A stretch of DNA of 64,000 bases from an uncultured Tateyamaria sp. (lineage in GTDB: Bacteria > Pseudomonadota > Alphaproteobacteria > Rhodobacterales > Rhodobacteraceae). The position numbers and the translations under genes were made by a program. The DNA lies in NCBI RefSeq assembly GCF_947487805.1, contig NZ_CANKXW010000004.1:281065-345064 (forward strand). The letters run 5' to 3'. Of this stretch, positions 1 through 9,625 are shown one piece after another. The first letter of the stretch is position 1. Each line of letters opens with the position of its first letter. The notes beneath the pieces were generated by a model. The model was not told the origin of the DNA. It worked only from the letters and a program-made list of their open reading frames with translations, and made no database searches.

Positions 1-4
1 CTGA

Positions 5-781
5 TCAATCGTCTGAAAAAAGCGGTGTGGATTTGACCTTGTAGAGCAGGTCGATGAACCCCGCGACTTGGTGCTGTGCGGTTGCGCGCCCCTTGTCCGC
101 TGTGGCGAGGCTGGCATCACCAACGACGCCTGCATCATTGAGGTCGGATGCGATCCAGCCATAGCTGATCGGTCCGATGGGCGAGAGTGCCGTTGTTTCC
201 GCAGTTGAGCGGAAGTTGCGTGCCGCCGTCATGTCGACTGTGTCGGGCCTGAAGGCGAGCATGAGTGACGTTTCCACGTCGCCGCCGTGGAGGCCGTAGG
301 TGTCTTCGGCTGATGAATAGAGGCCATCGGGTGCGCCAAAGCTGCCCCATTGGCATTTGACGGCCAGCATATTGGCCTGCACCCGCAGTTCCCGCGCGAG
401 GATCGAGATCAGGTCAAGGTTGCCGCCGTGGCTGTTGACGATGACGATCTTGCGGATGCCTGCCCGCGCCACCGACAGACCCAGTTCCGTCCATGCCGCC
501 AGCGCCGTTGTGGCCGTCAGGGTCAGGGTGCCCTGTGCCCAGAGATGTTCGTTGGATTTGCCGACCGCCTGCACGGGCAGGATGCGCACGTCCAGATCAT
601 CGGGGCAGGTGGCGCGGAATGTGTCCAGCATGCCATCGGCGATCATCGTGTCCGTGCCCACGGGCAGGTGCGGCCCGTGCTGTTCGATGGCGGCGGTGGG
701 CAGGATGGCGATGGTATCCATCGGGTTGATGTCGGTGAATTCGTGGGCGCGGTGGTCGGCCCAGTCGAGGCGGCGGGTCAT
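5..781 (-). CDS. Creatininase-family amidohydrolase
   Basis: A 258-residue protein of the creatininase/creatinine amidohydrolase family (metal-dependent hydrolysis of cyclic or linear amides; cytoplasmic). The metal-site signature EQHGPHLPVGTD lies at residues 33-44, the NSHGGN loop at 116-121 and HGGDVETS at 165-172, all where the family keeps its ligands. Its ATG overlaps the stop of the upstream 2OG-oxygenase gene by 4 bases (ATGA), so the two are probably translationally coupled and act in one pathway. The family also includes FAPy and mycofactocin-type amidases, so the substrate cannot be read from sequence. The gene ends 4 bases from the window edge but is complete. Confidence 0.85.
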   Translation of the reverse strand: MTRRLDWADHRAHEFTDINPMDTIAILPTAAIEQHGPHLPVGTDTMIADGMLDTFRATCPDDLDVRILPVQAVGKSNEHLWAQGTLTLTATTALAAWTELGLSVARAGIRKIVIVNSHGGNLDLISILARELRVQANMLAVKCQWGSFGAPDGLYSSAEDTYGLHGGDVETSLMLAFRPDTVDMTAARNFRSTAETTALSPIGPISYGWIASDLNDAGVVGDASLATADKGRATAQHQVAGFIDLLYKVKSTPLFSDD

Positions 782-1698
782 TGGAGATCCTTTGGGGCGT
801 AGGTCGCGTCGAGGCGAGACATCAGGTAGTCCGCCGCGCGGATGGGGGCGTATTTGGGCGTGCCGGTGCCGGGCAGGGCCTGCACCACGGTGTCGGGGTT
901 CGCCTCGATGAACATGGCGACGGACCGGCGGCGGCGTTTGGGCGGAATGACCCGGTGCGGGGTGGAGACGTAGATGTCGTTTGTCCAGCGCATCATGCAG
1001 TCGCCGATATTCACCACATAGGCATCCGGCACATGCGGTACGTCGATCCAGTCGCCGCCGCGGGGGCGGACCTGTAGGCCCGGCTCACCATCCGTCATCA
1101 GCAGGGTGATGGCGCCGTAGTCGGTGTGTGCGCCTGCGCCGATTTCGTTGTCAGCGCCGGTGCCGGGTGGGTAGCTGAGAAGGCGGAGGGCGGAGAGGGG
1201 ATCGTGGAAAGCGGGCGTGAAGTGATCCTCTGCCAGCCCAAGATCGCGGGCGATGACGCGCAGGAGGGAGATGCCCAGATCCTGTGCGGTGTCGTAATAG
1301 GCCAGCATCGTTTCGGCAAACCCCGGCAGGTCGGGCCACTGGTTCACCCCGCGAAAGGGTTCGCCCGCAACGACGCGGGGGTCGTCGGTGGGCAGGTCGA
1401 GGCCGATGTTGAAGGTTTCCTTGGTGTCGACCTGTGCGGTGGTTTCATCGAGGCTTTCATCGCCCGGTTTGGCCCAGCCGCGAAAATGCGGGGTGTTGAG
1501 GATCGAGACGCGCGCCTTGTCCTGCTGCGGCAGGGCAAAGAACGCGTCGGCCTGTGCGAACACCCGCGCCCGCAGGGTGCCGGGCACCGTGTGGTTTTTC
1601 AGGACAAAGAACCCGGTGTCGCGGCAGGCGGTACCGACCTGTTTGGCAAAGCCTGCGGGGTCGGCGGCGTTTTCGGACCAGTCGATCAGGGGAATCAT
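778..1698 (-). CDS. Isopenicillin N synthase-like 2OG-Fe(II) dioxygenase
   Basis: A 306-residue non-haem iron oxygenase with an N-terminal DIOX_N region and a C-terminal 2OG-Fe(II) fold. The iron triad is visible as H191-x-D193 (GAHTDYG) and H248 (TPHRV), followed by the RxS motif around 257-259 that binds 2-oxoglutarate. The frame is open further upstream, but the start at 1698 (MIPLIDW) fits the family length and the upstream extension is not protein-like. It is the first gene of a two-gene operon with the creatininase-family gene (4-base overlap). Oxidation of a small N-heterocycle or amide before hydrolysis is a plausible joint role. That role is inferred. Confidence 0.85.
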   Translation of the reverse strand: MIPLIDWSENAADPAGFAKQVGTACRDTGFFVLKNHTVPGTLRARVFAQADAFFALPQQDKARVSILNTPHFRGWAKPGDESLDETTAQVDTKETFNIGLDLPTDDPRVVAGEPFRGVNQWPDLPGFAETMLAYYDTAQDLGISLLRVIARDLGLAEDHFTPAFHDPLSALRLLSYPPGTGADNEIGAGAHTDYGAITLLMTDGEPGLQVRPRGGDWIDVPHVPDAYVVNIGDCMMRWTNDIYVSTPHRVIPPKRRRRSVAMFIEANPDTVVQALPGTGTPKYAPIRAADYLMSRLDATYAPKDLQ

Positions 1699-1768
1699 AC
1701 GCGGACCTTTGGCAAGGGGTGGACGGCGATATGGTCCACCCTTGCCCCGCGTTTGGCAAGCGCCCGGA

Positions 1769-2611
1769 TCAGCGGCCCGGCACGGCCCCGCGTTTTTCGG
1801 TGGGGCCCCAGTTGTCGATGATCTCAATCGCTTCTTCGGCGGTGTCGACAAAGCGGAAGAGGTCCAGATCGTCGGCCGAGATCGTGCCAGCATCCGACAG
1901 CGCATCCCAGTTGATGATGCTTTCCCAAAAGGCGCGGCCAAAGAGCAGGAAGGGCACACGTTCCATCCGCCCGGTCTGGATCAGGGTCAGGGCCTCGAAC
2001 AATTCGTCCAGCGTGCCGAACCCGCCGGGAAAGACGCTGATGGCGCGGGCGCGCATGAGGAAGTGCATCTTGCGGATGGCAAAGTAGTGGAAGTTGAAGC
2101 TGAGGTCCGGGGTGACATAGGCGTTGGGGGCCTGTTCGAAGGGCAGCACGATGTTGAGCCCGATGGACGCGCCACCCGCGTCGACCGCGCCGCGGTTGCC
2201 CGCCTCCATCACGCCGGGGCCGCCGCCGGTGACGACGACGTTTTCAGTGCCGCCGCTGGCGATGGATTTTTCGGTCATCAGGCGGGCGAATGTGCGCGCC
2301 TCGTCATAGTAGTGCGACAGGTCGGCCAGCGTCTTGGTGCGGGCCGTTTCCTTGTGTTCGGGGTCAGGGATGCGCGCCCCGCCAAAGAGGACGATGGTGG
2401 ATTTGATCCCCGCCTCGTTCATCAGCATCTCGGGCTTGAGCAATTCCAGTTGCAGCCGCACGGGCCGCAATTCGTCCCGGCAGAGGAATTCGTCGTCGGC
2501 AAAGGCCAGTGTATAGGCGGGTGACCGGGTTTGTGGCGTGTCCGGCACGCCTTCGGCGGCCTTGCGGTCCGTGTGTGCATCGCGAAACGGGCTGCGGTGG
2601 TCGTCTTTCAT
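1769..2611 (-). CDS. LOG-family (TIGR00730-like) phosphoribohydrolase
   Basis: A 280-residue protein of the lysine-decarboxylase-like/LOG family. It has the Rossmann signatures GGGPGVMEA (about 129-137) and PGGFGTLDE (about 195-203), the hallmark of nucleoside 5'-monophosphate phosphoribohydrolases related to cytokinin-activating LOG. The extra N-terminal 70 residues are typical of the longer bacterial subgroup. The start at 2611 was chosen because AGGGAG lies 9 bases upstream. A longer frame reaching 2746 would overlap dapD and its ribosome site. It stands divergent from dapD. Confidence 0.85.
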   Translation of the reverse strand: MKDDHRSPFRDAHTDRKAAEGVPDTPQTRSPAYTLAFADDEFLCRDELRPVRLQLELLKPEMLMNEAGIKSTIVLFGGARIPDPEHKETARTKTLADLSHYYDEARTFARLMTEKSIASGGTENVVVTGGGPGVMEAGNRGAVDAGGASIGLNIVLPFEQAPNAYVTPDLSFNFHYFAIRKMHFLMRARAISVFPGGFGTLDELFEALTLIQTGRMERVPFLLFGRAFWESIINWDALSDAGTISADDLDLFRFVDTAEEAIEIIDNWGPTEKRGAVPGR

Positions 2612-2733
2612 GTACTTGTGCTCCCTGAGGCTGGCCCAAGGGGTAACGCGACCCGCAGGGCTTGCCCAGATGTGATTGCATGAGAGCACGTATTGTTGTC
2701 TAAGCGCGACGATCATTTTGGAGGGACCACGGC

Positions 2734-3561
2734 ATGTCCAATGCACAGCTTGAAACGGCCATCGAAGCAGCCTGGGAGGCGCGGGACACCATTACGCCTG
2801 CCACCAAGGGCGAGACGCGCGAGGCCATCGAAGACACGCTGGCCGCGCTGGACAGTGGCAAGCTGCGCGTGGCGGAAAAGCAGGACAGCGGTGATTGGCA
2901 TGTGAACCAGTGGGCCAAGAAGGCCGTGCTGCTGGGCTTCCGCATCAAGGACATGGAACAGCAGGATGGCGGCCCGCAGGGCGGCGGCTGGTGGGACAAG
3001 GTCGACAGCAAGTTCAAGGGCTGGGGCGACGACCAGTGGAAAGAGGCCGGTTTCCGGGCCGTGCCCAACTGTGTGGTGCGCAAGTCGGCGTTCATCGCAC
3101 CCGGCGTGGTGTTGATGCCATCGTTCGTGAACCTTGGCGCCTATGTGGACGAGGGCACGATGGTTGATACATGGGCCACCGTCGGCAGCTGTGCGCAGAT
3201 CGGCAAGAACGTGCACCTGAGCGGTGGCGTGGGCATTGGCGGTGTGCTGGAGCCGATGCAGGCGGGTCCGACCATCATCGAGGACAACTGTTTCATCGGG
3301 GCGCGGTCCGAGGTTGTCGAGGGCTGTATCGTGCGCGAAGGATCCGTGTTGGGCATGGGCGTGTTCATCGGCCAATCGACCAAGATCGTGGACCGCGAGA
3401 CCGGCGAGGTCATGTATGGCGAAGTGCCTAGCGGGTCCGTCGTTGTGGCCGGGTCGATGCCATCGAAGAACGGTGTGAACCTGTATTGCGCAGTGATCGT
3501 CAAGCGCGTGGACGAACGCACACGGTCCAAGACGTCGATCAACGAGCTGTTGCGCGACTGA
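2734..3561 (+). CDS. dapD: 2,3,4,5-tetrahydropyridine-2,6-dicarboxylate N-succinyltransferase
   Basis: A 275-residue DapD, the succinyl-CoA-dependent step of the lysine/diaminopimelate pathway (cytoplasmic trimer). An N-terminal helical domain is followed by left-handed beta-helix hexapeptide repeats (from about residue 105: [21 protein letters not shown] and onward) and a short C-terminal cap. Length matches the family. GGAGGG lies just upstream of the ATG. dapE, the desuccinylase of the same branch, is on the same strand 4.5 kb downstream, so the succinylase variant of the pathway is used. Confidence 0.95.
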   Translation: MSNAQLETAIEAAWEARDTITPATKGETREAIEDTLAALDSGKLRVAEKQDSGDWHVNQWAKKAVLLGFRIKDMEQQDGGPQGGGWWDKVDSKFKGWGDDQWKEAGFRAVPNCVVRKSAFIAPGVVLMPSFVNLGAYVDEGTMVDTWATVGSCAQIGKNVHLSGGVGIGGVLEPMQAGPTIIEDNCFIGARSEVVEGCIVREGSVLGMGVFIGQSTKIVDRETGEVMYGEVPSGSVVVAGSMPSKNGVNLYCAVIVKRVDERTRSKTSINELLRD

Positions 3562-3576
3562 GGCGGTGGGGCGCGG

Positions 3577-4632
3577 TCAGCGCCCTGCCTCGAACCATTT
3601 CAGATAGAGTTCGTCATACTGGCCCGATTCCTGCAACCGCAGCAGGGCCACGTTGATCTGTTCGCGCAGGGCGCTGCCTTGGGGCAGGGCGATGCCGTAG
3701 TCCTCGGGGCGGAACACCCGGTCGATCAGCCGCGCCTTGCCGCGTCCTTCGTTGGCGACGTAGTAGGCCAGCAGCGGGCTGTCGAAGACGATGGCGTCCA
3801 GTTCCCCGTCCTCGAACGCCCAGAGCAGGGCCGAGAAGTCAAAAAACGTCCGGTGCGGGATCTCGCGCTGGGCGAGGAATTCGCTGGAGGTTGAGCCGGT
3901 GGTGGTGGCGACTTCGCGCCCTTCGAGGTCGCTGATGCTGTCGATGTGATCGCCCAGCGCGCGCACGGTCATCACCGTGGTGATGTTGGCCACAAAGAAC
4001 GACACGATGAACAGGCTGGAGATCACCATCAGCACGGCAAAGAGACGGCCCAGCCCGGAGCGCGGCACGTTCTGTTCAAAGCCGCCGTTGACCACGAGGT
4101 TGAGCGCGTACCAGAAGGCGGGAAACGCCACCTCGCCCGCGCCGCGGTCGAAATAGGGCTGTTTGTTGCGCTCGAACACCCACATCAGCATGCCCATCCC
4201 CATCAGCACGCCAAGTGCGACCAGCAGGGCGATGCCCAGTTCGCGGTTCAGGATCGCGCCCCACAGGCTGGGCGCGTTGTCGTCCACGGGGATCATGATC
4301 TGCAGGCCGCTGCGAAAGATCGGCAGCGAGAAATCCATCACCGCCTCGCGTGCGCCGGTGATCGAGATATTGGCGATGGCGCCGTCCACGAGGCCGGTTT
4401 CCACGTCGCTGAGCATTTCGGTAAAGCCGGTCTTCATTTCGAATTCCACCTCGGCGCCGATCTCGCGGCCGATGGCGCGCATCAGATCCACACTGAACCC
4501 GTCGATGCCGGTGTCGGTGTAGAAGGCAAAGGGGGGCCGTTCGACCGTGGAAAAGTTGAGCGTGGTGGATTGGGCCATGGCGTGCACGGCCAGTGACAAC
4601 AGGCAGAGGGCGGAAAGCAGCAGGGTGCGCAT
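3577..4632 (-). CDS. Prokaryotic ionotropic glutamate receptor-like channel
   Basis: A 351-residue protein with a signal peptide (1-20, cut after AMA), a solute-binding lobe (about 24-120), a hydrophobic helix (about 131-153), an amphipathic pore-loop-like segment (about 168-184, FPAFWYALNLVVNGGF), a second helix (about 195-221), then the second binding lobe to the C terminus. This S1-M1-P-M2-S2 order is that of bacterial GluR0-like ligand-gated channels, not of a soluble ABC binding protein. The K+ filter TVGYGD is absent and VNGGFEQ sits in that place. It stands alone, convergent with dapD. Ligand and ion are unknown. Confidence 0.75.
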   Translation of the reverse strand: MRTLLLSALCLLSLAVHAMAQSTTLNFSTVERPPFAFYTDTGIDGFSVDLMRAIGREIGAEVEFEMKTGFTEMLSDVETGLVDGAIANISITGAREAVMDFSLPIFRSGLQIMIPVDDNAPSLWGAILNRELGIALLVALGVLMGMGMLMWVFERNKQPYFDRGAGEVAFPAFWYALNLVVNGGFEQNVPRSGLGRLFAVLMVISSLFIVSFFVANITTVMTVRALGDHIDSISDLEGREVATTTGSTSSEFLAQREIPHRTFFDFSALLWAFEDGELDAIVFDSPLLAYYVANEGRGKARLIDRVFRPEDYGIALPQGSALREQINVALLRLQESGQYDELYLKWFEAGR

Positions 4633-4789
4633 GGTCTTGTTTGTCCTGACGGCTTGGTCGGGCACGGGCTTAGGCCGAATGTCGTCAGGGTCCAAGTCAC
4701 GTTACGGTTTGCGTCACAGTTTGGGCCGGACTGCTTCTTTTTCGGCACAGCGCGGTGTATGGCGGGGGCGCAACGCGGGGGTATGCGCA

Positions 4790-5146
4790 ATGGCACAGGC
4801 CAAATCGGACAGGAAGTCACCCAAAAAGCCGCAGCAGGTCTATACCCTGCTGGTCGAGATCGGGCGCAAGGCGGGCGACGGATTGCCCGAGGATGCGACC
4901 GGGGCGGCGCTGATGTGTTTTGCCAGCGGCGTGGACGAGGCCGAGGCGGTGCGCGAGACCGTGGCGCTGTTGAAACAGGCGGACACGGCGCCGTTGGACG
5001 TCACGGGGTACGGCACGCTGGCGGAACGGCAGGCCGAGGGGCACGAGATCAGCGGCGAGGAACGCGCGCTGATGCAGCGGGCGCTGGATGAAAACGCGGT
5101 GATCGTCGCGCATGTCACCCCGTTCTTTGGCGACGAAGAAGCCTAG
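4790..5146 (+). CDS. Conserved hypothetical protein, 118 aa
   Basis: A small acidic alpha/beta-looking protein with a lysine-rich N terminus (AQAKSDRKSPKKPQQ) and no recognisable motif, signal or membrane segment. The chosen ATG lies about 9 bases after a GGGGG stretch. A longer frame to 4547 would run antisense through the start of the receptor gene. It is divergent from the receptor-like gene, and its end overlaps the end of the Hint-like gene by 4 bases (tail to tail). Function unknown. I see family-like conservation features only in its regular composition. Confidence 0.6.
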   Translation: MAQAKSDRKSPKKPQQVYTLLVEIGRKAGDGLPEDATGAALMCFASGVDEAEAVRETVALLKQADTAPLDVTGYGTLAERQAEGHEISGEERALMQRALDENAVIVAHVTPFFGDEEA

Positions 5147-6219
5147 GCCGCGCGCTGGTCGATCAGGGTGATCGCCTCGAACGGGTCGAGGACCTGGTGG
5201 ATGGGGCGCGCGTGTTCGGGCAAGAGGCGGCTGGGCACATGGGCCAGAACGCTGGCGTCGAGGCGGGCCTCGTTCCGGCGCATCCGCCCGATATAGAGAC
5301 TTTCCAGTGCGCATCCCGCCGCCACCAGCAGTTCGTGACCGGGCAGGACGACCTGCACATATTCGGCGACGTTGCGCGGTGCAGACCACGTTGCGGCATG
5401 ACCGTTGACGAGGTGACGCGCAGGCACGAGGACGGCCTCCTGGCCAAAGATGTATTCGACCTCGGTGCCTTGCAGCACCAGCCGCTGGTCCGGGGCCACG
5501 ACGATATCGCGGGTCAGGCCGAAATAGGGCGCGCGCAGCCGCACGGGCGCAAAGCTGCCGCGGGCGGGCACGCTGTGCCGGACGGCGTGCAGAACGGGCA
5601 CGATGTCGCCATTGTCCGATACGATTGTGTCGCCGCGCCGCAAGGTGCCTGCGGGGCGGTAGCCGGTGGGCGTTGCGATCGGCGTGTCCGGGTGCAGCGT
5701 TGGCAACGGCCCAAGGGGGGAAATGTCGGTGCTGAGCGCGGCAAAGAGGACATCCTTGGACAGGGTGCGCGCGGCGTGGTTCAGCATCAGGTCACGCAGA
5801 TCAGAGGTGGTTTGCGGCCGGGGCGCGTGGACCTGATTTGTGGTGACCTTTGCCCGTTCGGGTTGTTCCAGTGCCAGCCGCGCCCAGCCGGAGGGCGCAT
5901 CCCACGCATAGGTCACCCGCAGCGTGTGCGCGCGCCCGTCCCCGGCCCAGCGGATGGCGGCGTGGCTGAGGTCGTTGTGGTGGCGGTGCACCATCGCGAT
6001 GCCGCCGCCGGGAATGGCGCGAAAGGCCAGTTCGCGCGGGAGGGGGGTGGTGTGGGTGACGCCCAGCAGGTCATGGGGGCGCACATTGCCCGCAAACCGC
6101 GTCTCGAACATCAGCGTGCCGCGTTCCATAAGGAGACCCGTGCGCGCCTGTCCTGCGGGTTTGAACCCTTTGGGCGCGAACCGCCCGTCGAGGTGATCCG
6201 TCAGCCCGACCCAGTTCAT
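5143..6219 (-). CDS. Hint-like domain protein lacking the catalytic cysteine
   Basis: A 358-residue protein. The first 160 residues look like a beta-rich module with no family I can name. From about residue 176 a Hint (hedgehog/intein) fold can be recognised from its pattern: [20 protein letters not shown], a second beta-hairpin [12 protein letters not shown], then [16 protein letters not shown]. The residue at the usual nucleophile position is Asp/Thr, not Cys, so self-cleavage looks impossible. It follows a true Hint gene with a 4-base ATGA overlap (the reason for this start), so the two are co-translated. No signal peptide is evident. Confidence 0.7.
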   Translation of the reverse strand: MNWVGLTDHLDGRFAPKGFKPAGQARTGLLMERGTLMFETRFAGNVRPHDLLGVTHTTPLPRELAFRAIPGGGIAMVHRHHNDLSHAAIRWAGDGRAHTLRVTYAWDAPSGWARLALEQPERAKVTTNQVHAPRPQTTSDLRDLMLNHAARTLSKDVLFAALSTDISPLGPLPTLHPDTPIATPTGYRPAGTLRRGDTIVSDNGDIVPVLHAVRHSVPARGSFAPVRLRAPYFGLTRDIVVAPDQRLVLQGTEVEYIFGQEAVLVPARHLVNGHAATWSAPRNVAEYVQVVLPGHELLVAAGCALESLYIGRMRRNEARLDASVLAHVPSRLLPEHARPIHQVLDPFEAITLIDQRAA

Positions 6220-7817
6220 GCGGCCGCCTGCGCCTTGCGCCACAGGTCAGCCTCGTATCGTCGCAGGGTGCGCCGGGCCGACGGGCTGTAGCCGTCGCCG
6301 GTGCGCGGGTCGAGTTCGGGGAAGATGGCGCAGATCTCGGCCACGATCTCTTTTTCAAAGCTTTTGGTGGTCTGCGGACCGGGCAGGAAGCTTTCGGTGG
6401 CGAGCCCTTCGGAGAAGACGACCTGATGCTTGTCGAACATCAGGTGGACGTAGGTCACGGTGCCGCCGGTCTGGCGCAGGACGGAGTGGTCGTTGATCAG
6501 GTCCTTGGCGGCCACCAGCACTTCGGCCTCGCCAAAGAGCAGTTCGGCCAGGCTGTCGCGGACCAGCACGCGGTGCAGCGGAGAGACCATGACATCCGCC
6601 TGCGACCCGAAGGTGCCCGCGCGGATCAGGATGGGGGCGAAATCCGCCTCTGCGGCGACGGTGCGGGTGCCGATCCAGCGCAGGGGTTGCGGGCCGTCAT
6701 CCTCGGTCATCACCAGATCACCGGGCTGCAGCGTTTCGACGGGCACGGGCCCGCGGGTGGTTTCGATCAGCGTGCCGGCCACGAAACAGGGGATGGACGT
6801 CGCGTTGACAAAGCCGGTGTCCGTGTCGGTGCCATCGGTGACCGTGTAGGTAAAGTTGAAGTTTTCCTCGTCCCCGTCGCCCACAACCGTCAGCTGGCCG
6901 TTGGCACCGATGGTGACCAGCTGCCCCGTGGGCAGGGTGATCGTGGTGCCGATGCCGGTGACCGGGTCATAACTGACCGCCTGGCCGTTGATGTGGGTGA
7001 TGGTCAGCGTGGTGCCGGGCTGGCTGACGTCATTGTTGAGCACGTTGAACGACGTGGTCCCGTCGGGATAGACGTTCACATCGTCCGAGATCGCCACGAG
7101 GTGCGTCTGGACAGAATTGCCCGCGATCAGCAGGCTGGAATCGTAGCGGTTGTCGCCCACATCCGCGATGCCGATCCGGATGGAGTTTACCACGTCGGGG
7201 TTCACCACCATGGTCAGGGTCAGCGTGATCGTGAACCCGTCCATCTCGGTGTTGTAGTCGTCGTTCGAATTGTCGACGAACATGTTGATGTTGTTCGTGG
7301 TGTTGATGTTGCCGGGATCGGTGTCGCCGTCACCCACATCCATTTCGACCTGCTGGCCGTTGACCCACACGCCCACGAAATCCTGATAGATCGAGTTCTG
7401 GAATTCCGGGTATTCTTCGGAGCTGAAGACGAATTGCATCGTCATCACGTTGCCGTCGGGGATGAAGTCCACGTCCAGATACGAGGCATCATAGGTGCGC
7501 GCCCCGGCTGCGGCGTTGAACTGGCCGTTGTTGTTCTGGCCGGAGGTGTTGGTGGACGTGCTGTTGGACTGGTTCGAGGATCCGGACGAGTTGGTGAAAT
7601 CCTCGGCGTCGCCCGTGGACAGGATCACGCCTGTGTCACCGGGTGTCACACCGGGCGATACGGTGTCGCCGTTCGAATAGATGCCCGCGCTGTCGCGGTC
7701 CCCGGTATAGGACGCCGAGACGACCTGTACCCCGTTGCCGAATATGGCGTTTGCCATATCCGTCGCGTCCACGCCTTCGCGCACTGTCTGGATCGGAAGT
7801 TCCGATGCTGCAACCAT
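6216..7817 (-). CDS. Choice-of-anchor L / Hint-domain surface protein
   Basis: A 533-residue secreted-type protein. Residues about 10-240 resemble the choice-of-anchor L domain ([17 protein letters not shown], then [10 protein letters not shown] and DFVGVWVNG). About 245-335 is an Asp/Thr-rich cadherin-like or VCBS-like stretch. A Hint domain starts at Cys344 ([18 protein letters not shown]) and includes [12 protein letters not shown]-terminal tail of about 60 residues is rich in Arg and Lys. There is no Sec signal. Proteins of this kind in Rhodobacterales are often type I secretion substrates (family knowledge, not shown here). Start chosen at 7817 with GGGTGGGCAGG upstream. It overlaps the next gene by 4 bases. 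Confidence 0.75.
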   Translation of the reverse strand: MVAASELPIQTVREGVDATDMANAIFGNGVQVVSASYTGDRDSAGIYSNGDTVSPGVTPGDTGVILSTGDAEDFTNSSGSSNQSNSTSTNTSGQNNNGQFNAAAGARTYDASYLDVDFIPDGNVMTMQFVFSSEEYPEFQNSIYQDFVGVWVNGQQVEMDVGDGDTDPGNINTTNNINMFVDNSNDDYNTEMDGFTITLTLTMVVNPDVVNSIRIGIADVGDNRYDSSLLIAGNSVQTHLVAISDDVNVYPDGTTSFNVLNNDVSQPGTTLTITHINGQAVSYDPVTGIGTTITLPTGQLVTIGANGQLTVVGDGDEENFNFTYTVTDGTDTDTGFVNATSIPCFVAGTLIETTRGPVPVETLQPGDLVMTEDDGPQPLRWIGTRTVAAEADFAPILIRAGTFGSQADVMVSPLHRVLVRDSLAELLFGEAEVLVAAKDLINDHSVLRQTGGTVTYVHLMFDKHQVVFSEGLATESFLPGPQTTKSFEKEIVAEICAIFPELDPRTGDGYSPSARRTLRRYEADLWRKAQAAA

Positions 7818-8060
7818 AGCCTGCCCACCCCAAAATTGACGGCAGAACGAAAGCAGCGCACGCGGTTCACCCACGTGTCTCGGTGTGCTGTTTTTTGCAC
7901 TTTTACTGGCCGCACGTTGGCGGCCGGACTGCTGATGCCCTGCCTCGGGTCATATTATTGCGCCCACCCTAGCACAGCTATTGATGGGCTGTTAACTCTC
8001 TTGTCGGTGCAAGGGGCTGGAATCGCGTCCTTTTCGCCACAACCTATCGTAGGAGCCGCC
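7818..8060. promoter_or_regulatory. Divergent intergenic region, Hint gene / dapE
   Basis: This 243-base gap separates two head-to-head genes and must hold both promoters. The dapE ribosome site AGGAG is at 8051-8055. I see no convincing sigma-70 boxes, operator or lysine riboswitch. An open frame runs through it in phase with dapE but has no protein-like composition. Confidence 0.4.
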
Positions 8061-9206
8061 ATGACCCCCGTTGATCCCGTTGCCTTGACCGCCGATCTGG
8101 TGCGGTGCGCGTCTGTTACCCCTGCGGATGAGGGGGCGCTGGATGTGCTGCATGATCTGTTGGCGGGGGCCGGGTTTGACTGTGTGTGGGCGGATCGGGG
8201 CGGCATTCGCAACCTCTTTGCCCGCTGGGGCGCGCAGGGGCATGGGCGCACGTTCGGGTTCAATGGGCACACGGATGTGGTGCCGATTGGCGACGAGGCC
8301 GCGTGGACGCAGGCGCCCTTTGGTGCCGACATCGTGGACGGTGTCATGTACGGGCGCGGCACGACGGATATGAAGTCAGGCGTTGCCGCCTTTGCCGCCG
8401 CGGCGGTGGATTTCGTGCGGGACACGCCGCCCGACGGGGCCATCATCATCGCCATTACGGGCGACGAGGAAGGCGACGCGCAGGATGGGACCACCGCGTT
8501 GCTCGCGCATATGGACAAGGTGGGTGAGGCGATGTCGGTCTGTTTGGTGGGCGAGCCGACCTGCCCCGAGACAATGGGCGAGATGATGAAGATCGGGCGG
8601 CGCGGGTCGATGACCGCGTGGTTTACCGTCACGGGTGTGCAGGGGCATTCGGCCTATCCGCATAGGGCCAAGAACCCGCTGCCGCCGTTGATGCGGTTGA
8701 TGGACCAGTTGGCGAGCCATGAGTTGGACGCGGGCAATGACCATTTTGACGCCTCGACGCTGGCGGTGGTCACGGTGGACACGGGCAACCCGGCGACCAA
8801 TGTGATCCCGGCGCAGGCGACGGCGGCGGTCAACATCCGGTTCAACGACATCCATTCCGGCGACAGCCTGACCGCGTGGTTGCAGGCGCAGGCCGATGCG
8901 GTGGCCGTGGCCTACGGTGTCGAGATCGAGATGCGGGTGAAGGTGTCGGGCGAAAGTTTCCTGACCCCGCCCGGTGATCTGTCGGACATCGTGGCCGCCG
9001 CCGTGACCGCAGAGACGGGCGTGACTCCGGTATTGAGCACGAGCGGCGGCACCTCGGACGCGCGGTTCATCAAGGATCACTGCCCGGTGGTGGAGTTCGG
9101 CCTTGTAGGGCAGTCGATGCACAAGGTGGATGAGCACGTGCGGGTCGCGCATATTCAGCAGCTCAAGGGGGTCTATGCGCGAATCCTGAAGGACTATTTT
9201 GCATGA
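8061..9206 (+). CDS. dapE: Succinyl-diaminopimelate desuccinylase
   Basis: A 381-residue M20-family zinc hydrolase that releases succinate from N-succinyl-LL-diaminopimelate. Metal-site motifs are GHTDVVP (H70, D72), [10 protein letters not shown] (D103), ITGDEEGDA (E136/E137) and a C-terminal [12 protein letters not shown] histidine. The dimerisation (lid) domain lies between about 175 and 290. The start was chosen at 8061, five bases after AGGAG. The much longer upstream-open frame is antisense to the Hint gene. It forms an operon by 4-base overlaps with the GNAT and DUF2064 genes. Confidence 0.95.
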   Translation: MTPVDPVALTADLVRCASVTPADEGALDVLHDLLAGAGFDCVWADRGGIRNLFARWGAQGHGRTFGFNGHTDVVPIGDEAAWTQAPFGADIVDGVMYGRGTTDMKSGVAAFAAAAVDFVRDTPPDGAIIIAITGDEEGDAQDGTTALLAHMDKVGEAMSVCLVGEPTCPETMGEMMKIGRRGSMTAWFTVTGVQGHSAYPHRAKNPLPPLMRLMDQLASHELDAGNDHFDASTLAVVTVDTGNPATNVIPAQATAAVNIRFNDIHSGDSLTAWLQAQADAVAVAYGVEIEMRVKVSGESFLTPPGDLSDIVAAAVTAETGVTPVLSTSGGTSDARFIKDHCPVVEFGLVGQSMHKVDEHVRVAHIQQLKGVYARILKDYFA

Positions 9207-9625
9207 GTTGGGTGATTGCACAGACGGATGACCTGGCCACCTGCCTTGAACTGCGGCGCGTCGTGTTCATGAAGGAACAGGGCGTCAGCGAGGCCGATGA
9301 ACGCGACGGGCGCGACGGCGATGCGCTGCATGTGCTGGCGACGCGGGACGGTGTGGCGCTGGGATGTGCGCGTATTCTGGTTGCAGAAGGCGTGGCCAAG
9401 ATCGGGCGGGTCTGTGTGCTGCAAGAGGCGCGGGGCACGGGGCTGGGTGCGGCGATCATCACCGCGTGCCTTGATGTGGCGCGGGCACAGCCGGGTGTGA
9501 CGCGGGCGAAACTGGGCGCGCAGATTCATGCGCTGGCGTTTTATGAAAAGCTGGGGTTCACAGCCTTTGGCCCCGTCTATGACGACGCGGGCATTCCGCA
9601 CCGGGACATGGACCGCGATTTGTGA
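9203..9625 (+). CDS. GNAT-family N-acetyltransferase
   Basis: A 140-residue acetyltransferase. The acetyl-CoA loop is seen as [22 protein letters not shown] (motif A, R/Q-x-x-G-x-G/A form) around residues 73-94, and the final strand-helix [18 protein letters not shown] pattern is at 112-124. It resembles the ElaA/YjcF branch ([16 protein letters not shown] near the N terminus). It overlaps dapE by ATGA and ends in a GTGA overlap with the next gene. The substrate is unknown. Co-transcription with dapE does not by itself indicate a lysine role. Confidence 0.85.
   Translation: MSWVIAQTDDLATCLELRRVVFMKEQGVSEADERDGRDGDALHVLATRDGVALGCARILVAEGVAKIGRVCVLQEARGTGLGAAIITACLDVARAQPGVTRAKLGAQIHALAFYEKLGFTAFGPVYDDAGIPHRDMDRDL

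Noticed and set aside
6426..8060. In-frame upstream extension of dapE of about 545 codons
   Set aside because: It runs antisense through the Hint gene; dapE has its own AGGAG and a family-length start at 8061.
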